Shown: positions 50,332-59,822, counted from the stretch's first letter. The stretch is 64,000 nucleotides of DNA from an uncultured Shewanella sp. (GCF_947495455.1 NZ_CANLZC010000009.1:1-64000); one strand, 5' to 3'. Notes: generated by a model from the letters alone, not told the origin. A program made the numbers and translations.

Positions 50332-52720
50332 TGTGAAGTGCCTTAATGGGGTTAGCTTGGATGACTTTTCGTAATGGAATAAAACAAGCGAGGGAAGCCA
50401 GCATTAAAATAATGCCAATGACTAAGGCAGATAATGACCAATTCAGGCTAAAGATAAGTTCTGGCTGAGTGCGAACATAGCCTGTGATGAAAAAGATGAT
50501 TGATGTCGATAAGATCAGGCTGGCTAAAATGGGTTGGGTGAGTTGTAGCAGCTGTGATTTCAACAAACCTTTGAGGCTAGCACCGAAGGCTAAATGTACA
50601 CCGAGATCATATTGCTTCATTTTCACTAAATAGCTCACAATACCGAAGATACCAGCTGTTATCATTACCAAAGAGCAAGCTGCCAATATCGAAGCGATAA
50701 TTGCGGCGAATCGGGATTGACTACTTATTTCGTGAAAGTCATCTGTCACTTGGCTATAAGTAATAATGTCTAACTTGGGGTGAACATTGGATATTAAAGC
50801 GTAGACTTGTGCTAAAGACGGAGGCAATAAATTCGGATCAAGTTGCAGTAATAATACCGCATCCCTAGTGCCTTTATAGGGTCTAGGTAAATAAACCTCT
50901 GCTATTTCTTGCTGTGAATCACCAGGGAAATAGGTATTCGCCACTACACCTTTGACTTGATAAAGTGTGCTACCAAATTCAAAGCTAATTTTTTGTGCCG
51001 TGATGGGTTTGGGTAGCCGTGAGGCCAAACGTTCGTTGATTAAGGCAACGGGGGCTAAACTATCGATATCAGCCTCAGTAAAAGGTTCACCTTCAACACT
51101 TAATCCATAAAAATCTAGTTGTTTAAGATCTTGTTGGATAATACGTGCTGAGGCCACTACCTCACCTTTAGCATTTTTAATGCCACTATAGTTAAGTTCG
51201 GCGGGTAATCTGGCTTCTGAACTATAACTGATATCGATGATTTCATCTAATGCGGTGAGTTCGCTAATGACGCTGCGATATAAATTATTACGCTCTTCTT
51301 TTGAGGCTATTTCAGCTAAATTTAATGTCAGTGTGGCGAGTGACTCTGTGTTGATTCCTGTGGGGCGCCAAGCCTCGGAGAGGGTTTGATGCATGACTTG
51401 GCTACAGGCAACCAAAGTAAATAGCGATAACCCAAGTTGTAAGCCAATTAAGCTATGGCTGATACCTGTGCTAATTTGTTTGCCTGTGCCTTTACCGCTG
51501 CATTGTAAGTTTTTTTGTAGGTGATCGTAATTGATACTGCCTAATTCTGCCCAACTAAAGACTAAAACTAGCAGTGCGGCGGTTAATATGACAAGCATTA
51601 ACACTGGTAGGTTGAGGCTCAATTCATTTAGACGGGGTATACTACCTGCTGCCAATTCACTGATCAAGCCAAAGGCGGAAAAGGTCAGTATTAAGGCAAT
51701 GCCAGTTGCGACAGATACTGTGGCGAGATTATGCTTAACTATATCTAAAAATAATTGACGACGACTGGCACCAAAGGCGGCCGCTATGGCCTTTTGCTGT
51801 GTGCGGCCAACGGCTCTGGCCAACTGCAAGCTACTCAAGTTGATAATACCAATCAAGGTCAGCAGTAGCGCGCCACCCAATAACATGAAGACCAGCTTAC
51901 CACTGTCTCCCTGTACCGCTTTTATATAGGAGGTCACCTTGGCACTGACGGGGGCTCTTTTCACGATTGTAGGAGTATGGATCTCTGCGGCTTGTGCCAT
52001 TAAACGGGTAAGCTCCTGCGTCGCAGTATTAACATCTTGACCTTCTTGCAAACGTATCACTGCTTTGAGATCGCCCGCATAGCCACCGAATGTCTTAGGG
52101 TTGAGTTGTTCATCCATATCGAAGGGAAGCCAAATAGCTTTGGCTGCTTCGGTTGATTGCGGTAAGACTAAGTCGGGTTGAGTCACACCTATAATGGTAA
52201 AGCTACGTTGATTGAGCATAGTCTTTTTGCCAATGATCTCAGGATCGGCATTAAATTGTGTCTGCCAAACCTCATAACTTAATATGGCCGAAGGCTGACG
52301 ATTCCCCGCAGCTTCTGTAGTACTAAATAATCGGCCCATAAAGGCACGAGTGCCCAAAATATCAAATAACTCATGGCTCGCCATAATCACGGGCACATCA
52401 GGGCGAGAAAGGAGTCCTGTTAACTTATACTTAGACCAGGAATAGTAGGCGCCTAAGCCCGAAATGCTATTCGAATTGGTGCGAACAAAATCTAAGTTAT
52501 TGTGATTGGTCATAGGGGCTTGGGCACCTTGGTATTCCATGGTGCCTTCGAGCCAATAGAGTTTGTCACTCTCATCGTAAGGGAGAGGCTGCCAATAGAC
52601 TAATGACATCAAGCTGAAGACGCTGAACACCATAGCCAGCATTAAACTTAAACTACCAATCACAGTAAGGTAATAATGCTTACCTTTTGCAATGAGCTGC
52701 AGTACTTCTTTTAAACTCAT
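50324..52720 (-). CDS. ABC permease with two FtsX domains, ADOP/MacB type (right system)
   Basis: Inner-membrane permease of 798 residues, paralogous end to end with the left-hand permease. Matching blocks include WQPLPYDESDKLYWLEGT, SRPDVPV, IGKKTMLNQRRSFT-type strand (real: NQRSFTIIGV) and the C-terminal KMKQYDLGVHLAFGAS. Same plan: N-terminal TM, periplasmic domain, FtsX domain, second periplasmic domain, last FtsX domain. It overlaps the ATPase by 4 bases. It probably works with the adaptor and ATPase of the same operon in export or self-protection. Confidence 0.85.
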   Translation of the reverse strand: MSLKEVLQLIAKGKHYYLTVIGSLSLMLAMVFSVFSLMSLVYWQPLPYDESDKLYWLEGTMEYQGAQAPMTNHNNLDFVRTNSNSISGLGAYYSWSKYKLTGLLSRPDVPVIMASHELFDILGTRAFMGRLFSTTEAAGNRQPSAILSYEVWQTQFNADPEIIGKKTMLNQRSFTIIGVTQPDLVLPQSTEAAKAIWLPFDMDEQLNPKTFGGYAGDLKAVIRLQEGQDVNTATQELTRLMAQAAEIHTPTIVKRAPVSAKVTSYIKAVQGDSGKLVFMLLGGALLLTLIGIINLSSLQLARAVGRTQQKAIAAAFGASRRQLFLDIVKHNLATVSVATGIALILTFSAFGLISELAAGSIPRLNELSLNLPVLMLVILTAALLVLVFSWAELGSINYDHLQKNLQCSGKGTGKQISTGISHSLIGLQLGLSLFTLVACSQVMHQTLSEAWRPTGINTESLATLTLNLAEIASKEERNNLYRSVISELTALDEIIDISYSSEARLPAELNYSGIKNAKGEVVASARIIQQDLKQLDFYGLSVEGEPFTEADIDSLAPVALINERLASRLPKPITAQKISFEFGSTLYQVKGVVANTYFPGDSQQEIAEVYLPRPYKGTRDAVLLLQLDPNLLPPSLAQVYALISNVHPKLDIITYSQVTDDFHEISSQSRFAAIIASILAACSLVMITAGIFGIVSYLVKMKQYDLGVHLAFGASLKGLLKSQLLQLTQPILASLILSTSIIFFITGYVRTQPELIFSLNWSLSALVIGIILMLASLACFIPLRKVIQANPIKALHND

Positions 52721-53415
52721 GCTGCCGCCTCCACTACTTTTTCTTGCACTACCTTACCATCGAGCAAGTGGATTTTACGCTGCGCCTGATCCGCATAACG
52801 GGGATCATGGGTTACTAGACAAATGGTGGTACCTTGGCGGTTTAGTTCACTAAGTAAAGCCATTACCGCATCACCATTGGTTGAGTCTAGGTTACCTGTA
52901 GGTTCATCAACCAATAAAATTCCAGAATCAGCGGCTAAGGCGCGGGCGATAGAGACCCTTTGCTGCTGTCCACCCGAGAGTTGATTCGGATAAAGCTCAG
53001 CCTTATCATTGAGGCCGACTTTATCTAAGCACTCTCGTGCTCTTGAGATGCGCCTATTTCTCTTTATTCCTTGATAGCGTAAAGGTAGGGCAACATTCTC
53101 GGCTATGCTTAATTCGTCAATCAGGTTAAATGATTGAAAAACAATGCCAATACGCCGACTACGCATTTGTGCTCTCTGTTCACTGTTTAGATCTGAAATG
53201 TTTTGGCCATCGATGCGGTATTCACCTGCATCGGCGGTATCGAGTATGGATAGAATGTTTAATAAGGTAGATTTACCACAACCTGAGGGACCACAGATGG
53301 CGATATACTCGCCCTCATACACTGAAAAAGACACCCCATTAAGCACCTGATGACGTTGTTCACCGGAACCGAAAGATTTTTGTAAGTTTTCAATTTGTAA
53401 TACTTGAGTCTGCAT
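52717..53415 (-). CDS. ABC transporter ATPase, MacB/LolD-like (right system)
   Basis: Nucleotide-binding protein of 232 residues. I chose the ATG at 53415 (MQTQVLQIENLQKSFG), behind AAGGAAAG; the longer frame to 53469 runs into the adaptor gene. Walker A GPSGCGKST, signature LSGGQQQR, Walker B LLVDEPTGNLDS. Paralogue of 26949-27692. Confidence 0.92.
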   Translation of the reverse strand: MQTQVLQIENLQKSFGSGEQRHQVLNGVSFSVYEGEYIAICGPSGCGKSTLLNILSILDTADAGEYRIDGQNISDLNSEQRAQMRSRRIGIVFQSFNLIDELSIAENVALPLRYQGIKRNRRISRARECLDKVGLNDKAELYPNQLSGGQQQRVSIARALAADSGILLVDEPTGNLDSTNGDAVMALLSELNRQGTTICLVTHDPRYADQAQRKIHLLDGKVVQEKVVEAAA

Positions 53416-53425
53416 TTTTCTTTCC

Positions 53426-54655
53426 TTAGTGTATGAGCTGTAAGCTTTCAGTGTCTGGATAAAGATCAAGTGCGGAAATAATGACCTTATCGCCTGCAGT
53501 TAATCCTTTTTTAATCTCAATTAAACCGTCGGCACTCTTGCCAAACGTTACATTAGTTTTTTGTGCAGATACATTATCCCGCATCAAGAAAATACTGTCC
53601 TGACTATCAGCAAAGATCCCCTTGGGTTGCTCTAAATACAGTACATTCTGTCGACCTTGCCCATAAATCACGACATCAACGGTTTGCATGGGTTTTATGT
53701 TACTGTTGATATTATCGGGTAATTCTATATCTATCATCACGGCACCATCTTCTACCACGGGATCGATACGACTTACTTGACCAGTAACAATGCCGTATCG
53801 ACTGTCTATATCCGCTTTAGCGCCCATGTTGATCAAACCGACTTGTAGCTGTGGTACCTTGATTTGCGCTATCAAAGGATTGAGGCTACCGACTAATGCC
53901 AGTTCCGTACCGGCTTGGACTGATTGTCCTAAGCGCACGGGAAGTCGCTGCAATACACCATTGAGGCCAGCTTTGACCTCTAAGTTATCAAATTGTAACT
54001 GTATTGATTCAAAGTCAGAGCGCGCCTGATTGATGGCATCGTCAAGGAGTTTGAGTTGTTGTTCATGCACATGGGTAAGTTTAGTGATTTGTTGTTGCAG
54101 GAGATTTTCACGGTTTTTTAGTTGGCGTGATTTCACTTGGCTGCGTTTAAATTCCATTGCCGACACGATACCTGCTTTTGCTAGGGTGGTCTCAGCTTCA
54201 ACTTGAAGAGTAGCAAGTTCAGCCTCGGCGTTGACATCGGACAATAATACTTCTTGTGCCAATTTTTCTCGCTGCTGTATTAAGTCCTGTTTATTTCTAT
54301 CGGTAATGGCGTTTTGCAGCTTTGTCTTAGTGGTTTGTAATTTCTGTTTTAAATCTGGATCTTTGAGCTTTAATATTACTGTGTCGGTTGTAACAATGGC
54401 CCCAGGCTTAAGTAGGATGGCATCCACTATGGCTGAGTCACTGGCGCTGATAAGCCTTTGATTCACTGATTCTAAACGACCATAGCCGTCGACTTTTTGG
54501 GTAAAAGTACCGCTACGTACTTCGGCAATTTGTATCTCCTCGGCATTAATAAATTGTCTCGGTTGAGAATAGCCTATCGCCCAACCCGCAATACATAAGC
54601 TGACAGAGGTAAGGCCAAGACTGGTATAAATCCATTTTGCTTTTTTTATCATCAT
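53426..54655 (-). CDS. Periplasmic adaptor (HlyD/MacA type) of the right ABC system
   Basis: Adaptor of 409 residues, paralogous to 25676-26902. N-terminal TM (residues 9-29), lipoyl halves IVDAILLKPGAIVTTDT and LEVKAGLNGVLQRLP, long coiled coil (about 100-225), and C-terminal domain. Behind AAGGATTAGAG. Both adaptors keep the same GQSVQAGTELALVGSL-like turn. Confidence 0.88.
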   Translation of the reverse strand: MMIKKAKWIYTSLGLTSVSLCIAGWAIGYSQPRQFINAEEIQIAEVRSGTFTQKVDGYGRLESVNQRLISASDSAIVDAILLKPGAIVTTDTVILKLKDPDLKQKLQTTKTKLQNAITDRNKQDLIQQREKLAQEVLLSDVNAEAELATLQVEAETTLAKAGIVSAMEFKRSQVKSRQLKNRENLLQQQITKLTHVHEQQLKLLDDAINQARSDFESIQLQFDNLEVKAGLNGVLQRLPVRLGQSVQAGTELALVGSLNPLIAQIKVPQLQVGLINMGAKADIDSRYGIVTGQVSRIDPVVEDGAVMIDIELPDNINSNIKPMQTVDVVIYGQGRQNVLYLEQPKGIFADSQDSIFLMRDNVSAQKTNVTFGKSADGLIEIKKGLTAGDKVIISALDLYPDTESLQLIH

Positions 54656-54664
54656 CTCTAATCC

Positions 54665-56767
54665 TTATGCGGCTATTTCTTGTCTATTTAATTGATGTAA
54701 GTCAATGATCCTATCTGCACTGGCAATGGTTTCTTGTCTATGTGCCACTGTGATACGGGTGATTTGTTTTCGTTTTAAATATTGATTCACTTTCGATTCT
54801 GTAACGTTGTCGAGGTGACTGGTCGCTTCATCTAAAAATAGAATTTTAGGTTGGGCATAGAGGGCTCTGGCCAATAAAATACGTTGTTTTTGCCCGCCAG
54901 AAAGTGCACTGCCTAAATCACCGACTTGGCTGTGTAACCCCATCGGCATGGCCTGAATATCATCCCAGATAGCGGCGCCTATGGCGGCTTCCTTGACTCT
55001 TTCAATATCGACGTTAGCTTCAAAAAAGCTGATGTTTTCAATGAGTGATCCATTTAAAAGCTGATCGTCCTGCATCACTGTGGCGCATAATTGTCGAAAG
55101 GACTTAACCCCGAGTTGCTCGATGGAGGCGCCATCGATGAACAACTCACCCTCTTCGGGTTTTATCAGTCCCATCATGAGTTTTAATAAGGTAGTTTTAC
55201 CTAGGCCTGATCGACCTGTGATCACCACAAATTCTCCTGCGGCAACAGAGAAATTTAACCCTCGATAAAGCCAAGGGGTGTTCCTGCTGTATCTAAAATG
55301 GATATTACGTGCCTCCAATGCCCCTTTTGGTTGCTGAAGTAATACTGCGCTGGATGTCGAACTCTCGGTTTCTTGCATCAAAATATCTGACATGCGTCTA
55401 AGATAGGTACCGGCTAATCTAAATTGGAATAGGTGATTAACTAAAGATTGGGTACTATCGGCAAACTGCTGCCTGTAAGCTAAGAAGGCCATAAACATGC
55501 CGAGAGAGATATGGTTATCAAGGATTAATGTGGCACCGAACAAGACGATAACTAAGTATTCGGCTTTATTAATAAATTGAGAAAAAAGATCCGATAAAAT
55601 GACAATCTTTTCTCGTTGAATACTGGCATTAGTGGAATCGGCGAATAGATTCATCCAATTCGCAAGGCGAGCATTTTCTTTTGCAAAACACTTTATGGGC
55701 ATCATGGCACGCACGGTTTCAATAAAATGACTGTTCTCCTTGGCATAGGTAGATAAGTTTTGTTCTAAAATGTCATTTTCTTTATTGGTTAATTTAAATC
55801 GCCCTAAATATAATATGCCTAAAAAAAGGAGAGAGACCCAGGCTAGCTGAGGGTGGTAGCTAAACATTATGACTAAGGTGGTGATGCTGAGTAAACCATC
55901 GACAATGGCGGTAATAAATCCGCGACTAATGAGCCTTTGCACCTCGTTAAAGGCTTCGAAGCGAGATTTAATATCGCCTACATGCCGAGCTTCAAAGAAG
56001 CTTAGCGGTAAGTGTAATAAGTGGCGTTGAATATTTGCCTTTATTTGAAAACCTAAGGTCTTATCTAGGAATAAAATCGCGGCGGAGCGTATTGCTTGAG
56101 CTGCAATGGTAAAAATAAGTAATAGACTAAAACCCAAGAAAATAGACCAGAGTAACTCTGATTGTTCTTGTTGTACGCCGCGATCTATGATCAGTCGAAT
56201 ATAGTAAGGGGAGACTAAAAAAAGGGCCTGTAATATCAGAGCAACGGCAAAAATTTTACCCAACATCAACTTTAAGCCGTTGATACGGCCCACAAGCTTC
56301 AGTATAGGAATTTTTACTCGTTCATCTTGCTGTTCAAAATCTGAGGTGGGTGTAAGCTCTACGGCTATGCCAGTAAAAGATTGTGACACTTGTTCCCAAT
56401 CTAGCTTTATTTTGCCTCTGGCAGGATCATGAACTACAGCGCCTCTGCTGTTGCAAGAAACGAGTGTGACAAAATGATTAAAATTCCAGTGAATAATGGC
56501 AGGCTTCTTAATACGCTCTAGTTGGCCTAAGTCTAGTTTTAATACCCTAGCGTTTAAGCCAATATCTGCCGCTATATCGATGATCTGTTTCACCGTCATG
56601 CCTTGCAGGCCAGCAGGGTATTTTTTTCTCATTGCTAACATATTGGTTTGATAACCATGATAACAAGCCACCATAGCGACGCACGCCATGCCACATTCGG
56701 CAACCTCACTCTGTAAAAATATTGGTAATCTTTGTTGAGAGAAGTGCAAATAATCAGTGATCGACAT
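54665..56767 (-). CDS. C39-peptidase ABC exporter of the RiPP
   Basis: Peptidase-containing ABC transporter, 700 residues. The N-terminal C39 domain holds the full triad: Cys25 in AECGMACVAM (with Gln19), His98 in WNFNHFV, and Asp114 in HDPARG. Then come six TM helices (about 170-430), and the ATPase domain with GRSGLGKTT near 515 and LSGGQKQR near 610. Such exporters cut a leader after Gly-Gly and export the core peptide; both precursors upstream have such a motif. It starts 14 bases inside the HlyD-like gene. Confidence 0.9.
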   Translation of the reverse strand: MSITDYLHFSQQRLPIFLQSEVAECGMACVAMVACYHGYQTNMLAMRKKYPAGLQGMTVKQIIDIAADIGLNARVLKLDLGQLERIKKPAIIHWNFNHFVTLVSCNSRGAVVHDPARGKIKLDWEQVSQSFTGIAVELTPTSDFEQQDERVKIPILKLVGRINGLKLMLGKIFAVALILQALFLVSPYYIRLIIDRGVQQEQSELLWSIFLGFSLLLIFTIAAQAIRSAAILFLDKTLGFQIKANIQRHLLHLPLSFFEARHVGDIKSRFEAFNEVQRLISRGFITAIVDGLLSITTLVIMFSYHPQLAWVSLLFLGILYLGRFKLTNKENDILEQNLSTYAKENSHFIETVRAMMPIKCFAKENARLANWMNLFADSTNASIQREKIVILSDLFSQFINKAEYLVIVLFGATLILDNHISLGMFMAFLAYRQQFADSTQSLVNHLFQFRLAGTYLRRMSDILMQETESSTSSAVLLQQPKGALEARNIHFRYSRNTPWLYRGLNFSVAAGEFVVITGRSGLGKTTLLKLMMGLIKPEEGELFIDGASIEQLGVKSFRQLCATVMQDDQLLNGSLIENISFFEANVDIERVKEAAIGAAIWDDIQAMPMGLHSQVGDLGSALSGGQKQRILLARALYAQPKILFLDEATSHLDNVTESKVNQYLKRKQITRITVAHRQETIASADRIIDLHQLNRQEIAA

Positions 56768-57458
56768 TGTTGCCCCTTACTAAAGCAAAAATATTACGCT
56801 GTTTCTCCCCTACGAGTAATTTAAAGTTCATCATGGGGCTAAAGAGCTGGGTATCGGGCGGACTGTCAAATTGAATACCAATATGTGGATATTTACCTGT
56901 GCTAAGGCTAATGACCTTAGCGGTGAAAATGGCATTATTCATTTGTATCTTGATGAGCTGCCCCAAGTGGATACTCGGCAATGAATTGGAGCTGGTAAAG
57001 GCATAGCGATAATTTTTCGATGGTTTTAATATACGGCCTATAGGTTGCAAGGGGGGATGTGTGGTACCAATAAGCGCCTCCGCAAAGTACTTCCCTTTTG
57101 TTGGCGCGTACAAGGTTTCAATTTGCCCTTGGGGGAATTGATCGTTAAATTGTCTAACTTGAGCGAGAGCTTGCCCTTTGTTGACTAATGTTCCCGAAGT
57201 GATTAATTGTTGTTCGATTAAACTGGGGGTGGCCGACATCAAAGGTTGAAAGTTACTATTTTGCAGTCTGATATCCACCCATTTTTCTGCCGATATGGGA
57301 ATAAACCAAGTAATAATCAGCGCACAAACTATCGCCAGAATTAACAGGTAAAATGATTTCACTATGCTCTTAGGTGGCTCTATTACCACCTCACTGAATT
57401 CAGCCGATTTATATTGATTTTTTAGCGCTTCTTGACGAAAGAGTTTAAGTTGAGACAT
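56754..57458 (-). CDS. Short HlyD-like adaptor
   Basis: Protein of 234 residues: one TM helix (about 33-55), then split lipoyl-like and beta-strand segments (GTLVNKGQALAQVRQ, APTKGKYFAEAL, IHLGQLIKIQM). Full HlyD partners of C39 exporters have about 400 residues with a long coiled-coil hairpin; here the hairpin is missing. It may serve a partial adaptor role or rely on the second adaptor in the operon. Starts 5 bases after the radical SAM gene. Confidence 0.7.
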   Translation of the reverse strand: MSQLKLFRQEALKNQYKSAEFSEVVIEPPKSIVKSFYLLILAIVCALIITWFIPISAEKWVDIRLQNSNFQPLMSATPSLIEQQLITSGTLVNKGQALAQVRQFNDQFPQGQIETLYAPTKGKYFAEALIGTTHPPLQPIGRILKPSKNYRYAFTSSNSLPSIHLGQLIKIQMNNAIFTAKVISLSTGKYPHIGIQFDSPPDTQLFSPMMNFKLLVGEKQRNIFALVRGNNVDH

Positions 57459-57462
57459 GTAC

Positions 57463-58509
57463 TTAGGCCACTTCGATAATGGGAATGTTTAAGTCACCGA
57501 CATGTTTTTTTAGCTTGGCTTTTTGGGATTTGGCTTGCTGGGATTTAAAAAAGCTGTGTGGGCAGCCTAGCTTCCAAGCATCTAAACCTTCAAAACCACT
57601 GAGCCAAGTTGAAAATTTCTCGTTAGCGACTTCTAATTTGCCATCGGGTAAGATTTTACCTATGTGGTTATGATCATCTTTTAATGCAACGGTACACTTG
57701 TTTAAGTTGCCATTGGCCCTGATTGCCAGAGAGTTTGGCTTGGCGGCATAGCAAATTGGTTTTCCTTTCTCTGCTATTGGGGCATATTGTTGTTGCAGCT
57801 CGGCGGCAACCTCTCTGGGTTTGCCAGCATCTAGAAGTGTGGTGAGTTTTTCTTGTTTTTCACCACCTAAATCTTCAATAGCCTTAAAAAATAGCTTGAA
57901 GCGTTTGTCATATTTTAGGTGTTGCTCATGTAGCTTGCAAAAACGATGCACACTAGCTTGATTCAATGCGGTGACATGGATCCTTAATGTAACTGTGAAA
58001 TCTAAATCTGTATTGGAGGCATCTAACAAACGATTCCAGATCTTATCGAAACTGCCTTTGCCGGTCCGAGTTATTCTGGTGGTATCATGATGCTCTGCAT
58101 CGCCATCAATGGAAATTTGAAAGTGAGTTTGTTTTAATTCGACTAAACGTGTCAGGGTGTTAACATCCAATAACAAACCATTGGTGGTGAGGTCACCTTT
58201 TAATTTTACATTGTTTTTTTTTGCGAGAGCAAAAGCATATTCAGCCAGCTCAAATAGAATATTTTTAGCCAGTAAAGGCTCACCGCCAAACCAATTTAAA
58301 CTCAATACAGTTAATTGTGGGATTTTTGTCTCTAAAAATTGTTTTATGGCCTGAATCAGCCAGGGCTCCATCGCGCCAATGTTGAAATCTTCATAGCAAT
58401 AGACACACCTAAAGTTACATTGCTCGGTCGGAAAGAGAATTAAATGGAAAACATTAGGGTTGAGAGAGGTGCTAAGTAAATTTCTTTTAAATCCTTTAAT
58501 TAAATTCAT
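57463..58509 (-). CDS. Radical SAM/SPASM peptide maturase
   Basis: Radical SAM enzyme, 348 residues from the ATG at 58509; the longer frame to 58578 starts inside a hairpin. The [4Fe-4S] motif is CNFRCVYC (Cys31, 35, 38), WFGGEPLL and TNGLLL follow, and the C-terminal SPASM region has spaced Cys in PICYA, LNKCTVAL and LGCPH for auxiliary clusters. Such enzymes install thioether or C-C crosslinks in RiPP precursors. The short precursors are encoded just upstream. The linkage type cannot be read from sequence. Confidence 0.87.
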   Translation of the reverse strand: MNLIKGFKRNLLSTSLNPNVFHLILFPTEQCNFRCVYCYEDFNIGAMEPWLIQAIKQFLETKIPQLTVLSLNWFGGEPLLAKNILFELAEYAFALAKKNNVKLKGDLTTNGLLLDVNTLTRLVELKQTHFQISIDGDAEHHDTTRITRTGKGSFDKIWNRLLDASNTDLDFTVTLRIHVTALNQASVHRFCKLHEQHLKYDKRFKLFFKAIEDLGGEKQEKLTTLLDAGKPREVAAELQQQYAPIAEKGKPICYAAKPNSLAIRANGNLNKCTVALKDDHNHIGKILPDGKLEVANEKFSTWLSGFEGLDAWKLGCPHSFFKSQQAKSQKAKLKKHVGDLNIPIIEVA

Positions 58510-58545
58510 GCCTAACAACCTTATTTTTTTGTGAAAATAAAAATT

Positions 58546-58585
58546 ATTTAGTTTGCAAAATAATAAATTTATTTGCAAACTAAAT
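58546..58585 (-). terminator. Attenuator-like hairpin after precursor 1
   Basis: Perfect 13-bp arms (ATTTAGTTTGCAA / TTGCAAACTAAAT) with a 14-base loop, followed in the minus direction by AATTTTTATTTT. It lies between precursor 1 and the maturase, where it would raise precursor message over downstream genes. Confidence 0.7.
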
Positions 58586-58600
58586 ATTTAATGCTATAAA

Positions 58601-58765
58601 TTAATTGGGTTTAATTATAAGGCAAATACCATTGCCTTCATCTTCTAATGATTCTGGATCGATACCACCCGCAATTGCCTCTTGCAGCTCATCACTAATT
58701 TCTACTATTCCATCTTCATTAAGTTTGATTTCATCGGTTTTAATATTTTGTAATTTATCAGTCAT
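58601..58765 (-). CDS. RiPP precursor peptide 1
   Basis: A 54-residue acidic peptide, missed by ORF thresholds based on length. ATG with AAGGAA upstream. Leader features: LNEDGIVEISDELQEAIAGG with the Gly-Gly at residues 33-34, the spacing of hydrophobic residues typical of double-glycine leaders. The predicted core has 20 residues (IDPESLEDEGNGICLIIKPN) with one Cys and no aromatic residue. It lies between precursor 2 and the maturase. Confidence 0.82.
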   Translation of the reverse strand: MTDKLQNIKTDEIKLNEDGIVEISDELQEAIAGGIDPESLEDEGNGICLIIKPN

Positions 58766-58843
58766 TTTTATTTCCTTTTTATTATTTATTTAAGTCATTA
58801 ACATCCGTTATGGATGAGTTTATTTAATATTAAAAAATGACTG

Positions 58844-58866
58844 CTGTTAACTGTCAGTTGTAACAG
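58844..58866 (-). terminator. Attenuator-like hairpin after precursor 2
   Basis: Stem CTGTTAACTG / CAGTTGTAACAG (2-base bulge), followed in the minus direction by CATTTTTT. It lies just after the stop of precursor 2. The matching position relative to precursor 1 suggests a shared control. Confidence 0.55.
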
Positions 58867-58872
58867 GCTGTA

Positions 58873-59064
58873 TTATGCCGTTTGTTTTTTAATGGTTTGA
58901 GTCGGTAGTTCAGCTTGCTCAAATTGGCAAAACATGGAATTAGGATCTAGCATGCCGCCCACCATTTTATTGAGTGCATCTATGCTAGTAATTTCAATAA
59001 AGCCATCATCAGAGCGCACGGCATGAATAATATTATTGGTTGATTTTTTGGTATTCATAGTCAT
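58873..59064 (-). CDS. RiPP precursor peptide 2
   Basis: A 63-residue peptide with AGGA 5 bases before the ATG. Leader contains GFIEITSIDALNKMVGG, Gly-Gly at residues 36-37. The predicted core has 26 residues and begins MLDPNSMFCQFEQAELP, with one Cys flanked by Phe residues. It shares with precursor 1 a D-P-x-S element shortly after the Gly-Gly (IDPES / LDPNS). First structural gene of the RiPP operon. Confidence 0.8.
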   Translation of the reverse strand: MTMNTKKSTNNIIHAVRSDDGFIEITSIDALNKMVGGMLDPNSMFCQFEQAELPTQTIKKQTA

Positions 59065-59162
59065 TGCTATCCTTGTTTTTTACTAATATTGACTAAGTGA
59101 TTTTTCAATGACGATAAAATCAGGCTTAGGTTTTTGTAATTTTTTTGTTTGCTTCATATATT

Positions 59163-59822
59163 TCAATGTATTAGGTTGTATTCCTTACATAGTTGGATCA
59201 GATGTGAGCGATTGTTAGCCCCTGATTTTTGTAAGCAATTTTGAATATGAAAATGGACGGTTCTTTCACTGATATTAAGTATGCGGCTAATTTCCCATGA
59301 GGTCTTATTTGCCGCAGCCCATAGAACACATTCTCGTTCTCTTTTAGTTAATTGAAAATCTCTGCTGTTGATTGTTATCCTAATTAAGCAATTTTCTATG
59401 GCAGGAAGTAAGAGTTGCCAAAATAATAACTGTGCATCTTTTTGGTATTCAGTGGTAATATTATTTGGCTCAATGAGTAAGTATGCCACAAAGGGGTGGT
59501 TTATTTTAACACCGTAACAGTTTTCAAATGGTGCAGTGAATTTAAATACACAACTATTATCCATATCAACTTCATATAGTTTATCATTATTATGTTGTAA
59601 ATTATATTTTAGCTGGTCGCTCGCATTTCCTATATCTTTTTTTAATAAATTGATGCGACTGCTAGGATTGAAATGAATATAGCAACTCGCGTAATTTAAA
59701 TCCTGCGCTAAGGTACAGAGATAAATATGTAAACTCTCAATACAAGCTTGCTGCTGTAAGTGCTTTAAAATAGATTGTAAATATTGCATAGCTAAATACT
59801 CTGTTTGATTAATCTTCTTCAC
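59163..59822 (-). CDS. LuxR-type transcriptional regulator
   Basis: Protein of 219 residues. The C-terminal GerE-type helix-turn-helix is clear (LTKRERECVLWAAANKTSWEI, ISERTVHFHI, ANNRSHLIQL). The N-terminal 145 residues have the length of an autoinducer-binding domain, but I cannot see the usual Trp/Tyr/Asp set, so an acyl-homoserine lactone ligand is uncertain. GTG start at 59822, 14 bases inside the preceding small peptide gene, so coupled. It probably controls the precursor operon directly downstream. Confidence 0.8.
   Translation of the reverse strand: MKKINQTEYLAMQYLQSILKHLQQQACIESLHIYLCTLAQDLNYASCYIHFNPSSRINLLKKDIGNASDQLKYNLQHNNDKLYEVDMDNSCVFKFTAPFENCYGVKINHPFVAYLLIEPNNITTEYQKDAQLLFWQLLLPAIENCLIRITINSRDFQLTKRERECVLWAAANKTSWEISRILNISERTVHFHIQNCLQKSGANNRSHLIQLCKEYNLIH

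Noticed and set aside
58605-58793. Plus-strand frame of 62 codons over the RiPP precursor
   Set aside because: It is antisense to precursor 1, which has a ribosome-binding site and a leader-like pattern. The plus frame has neither.
58801-58816. Small hairpin (CATCC / GGATG) between the precursors
   Set aside because: Only a 5-bp stem and no T-run in either direction.
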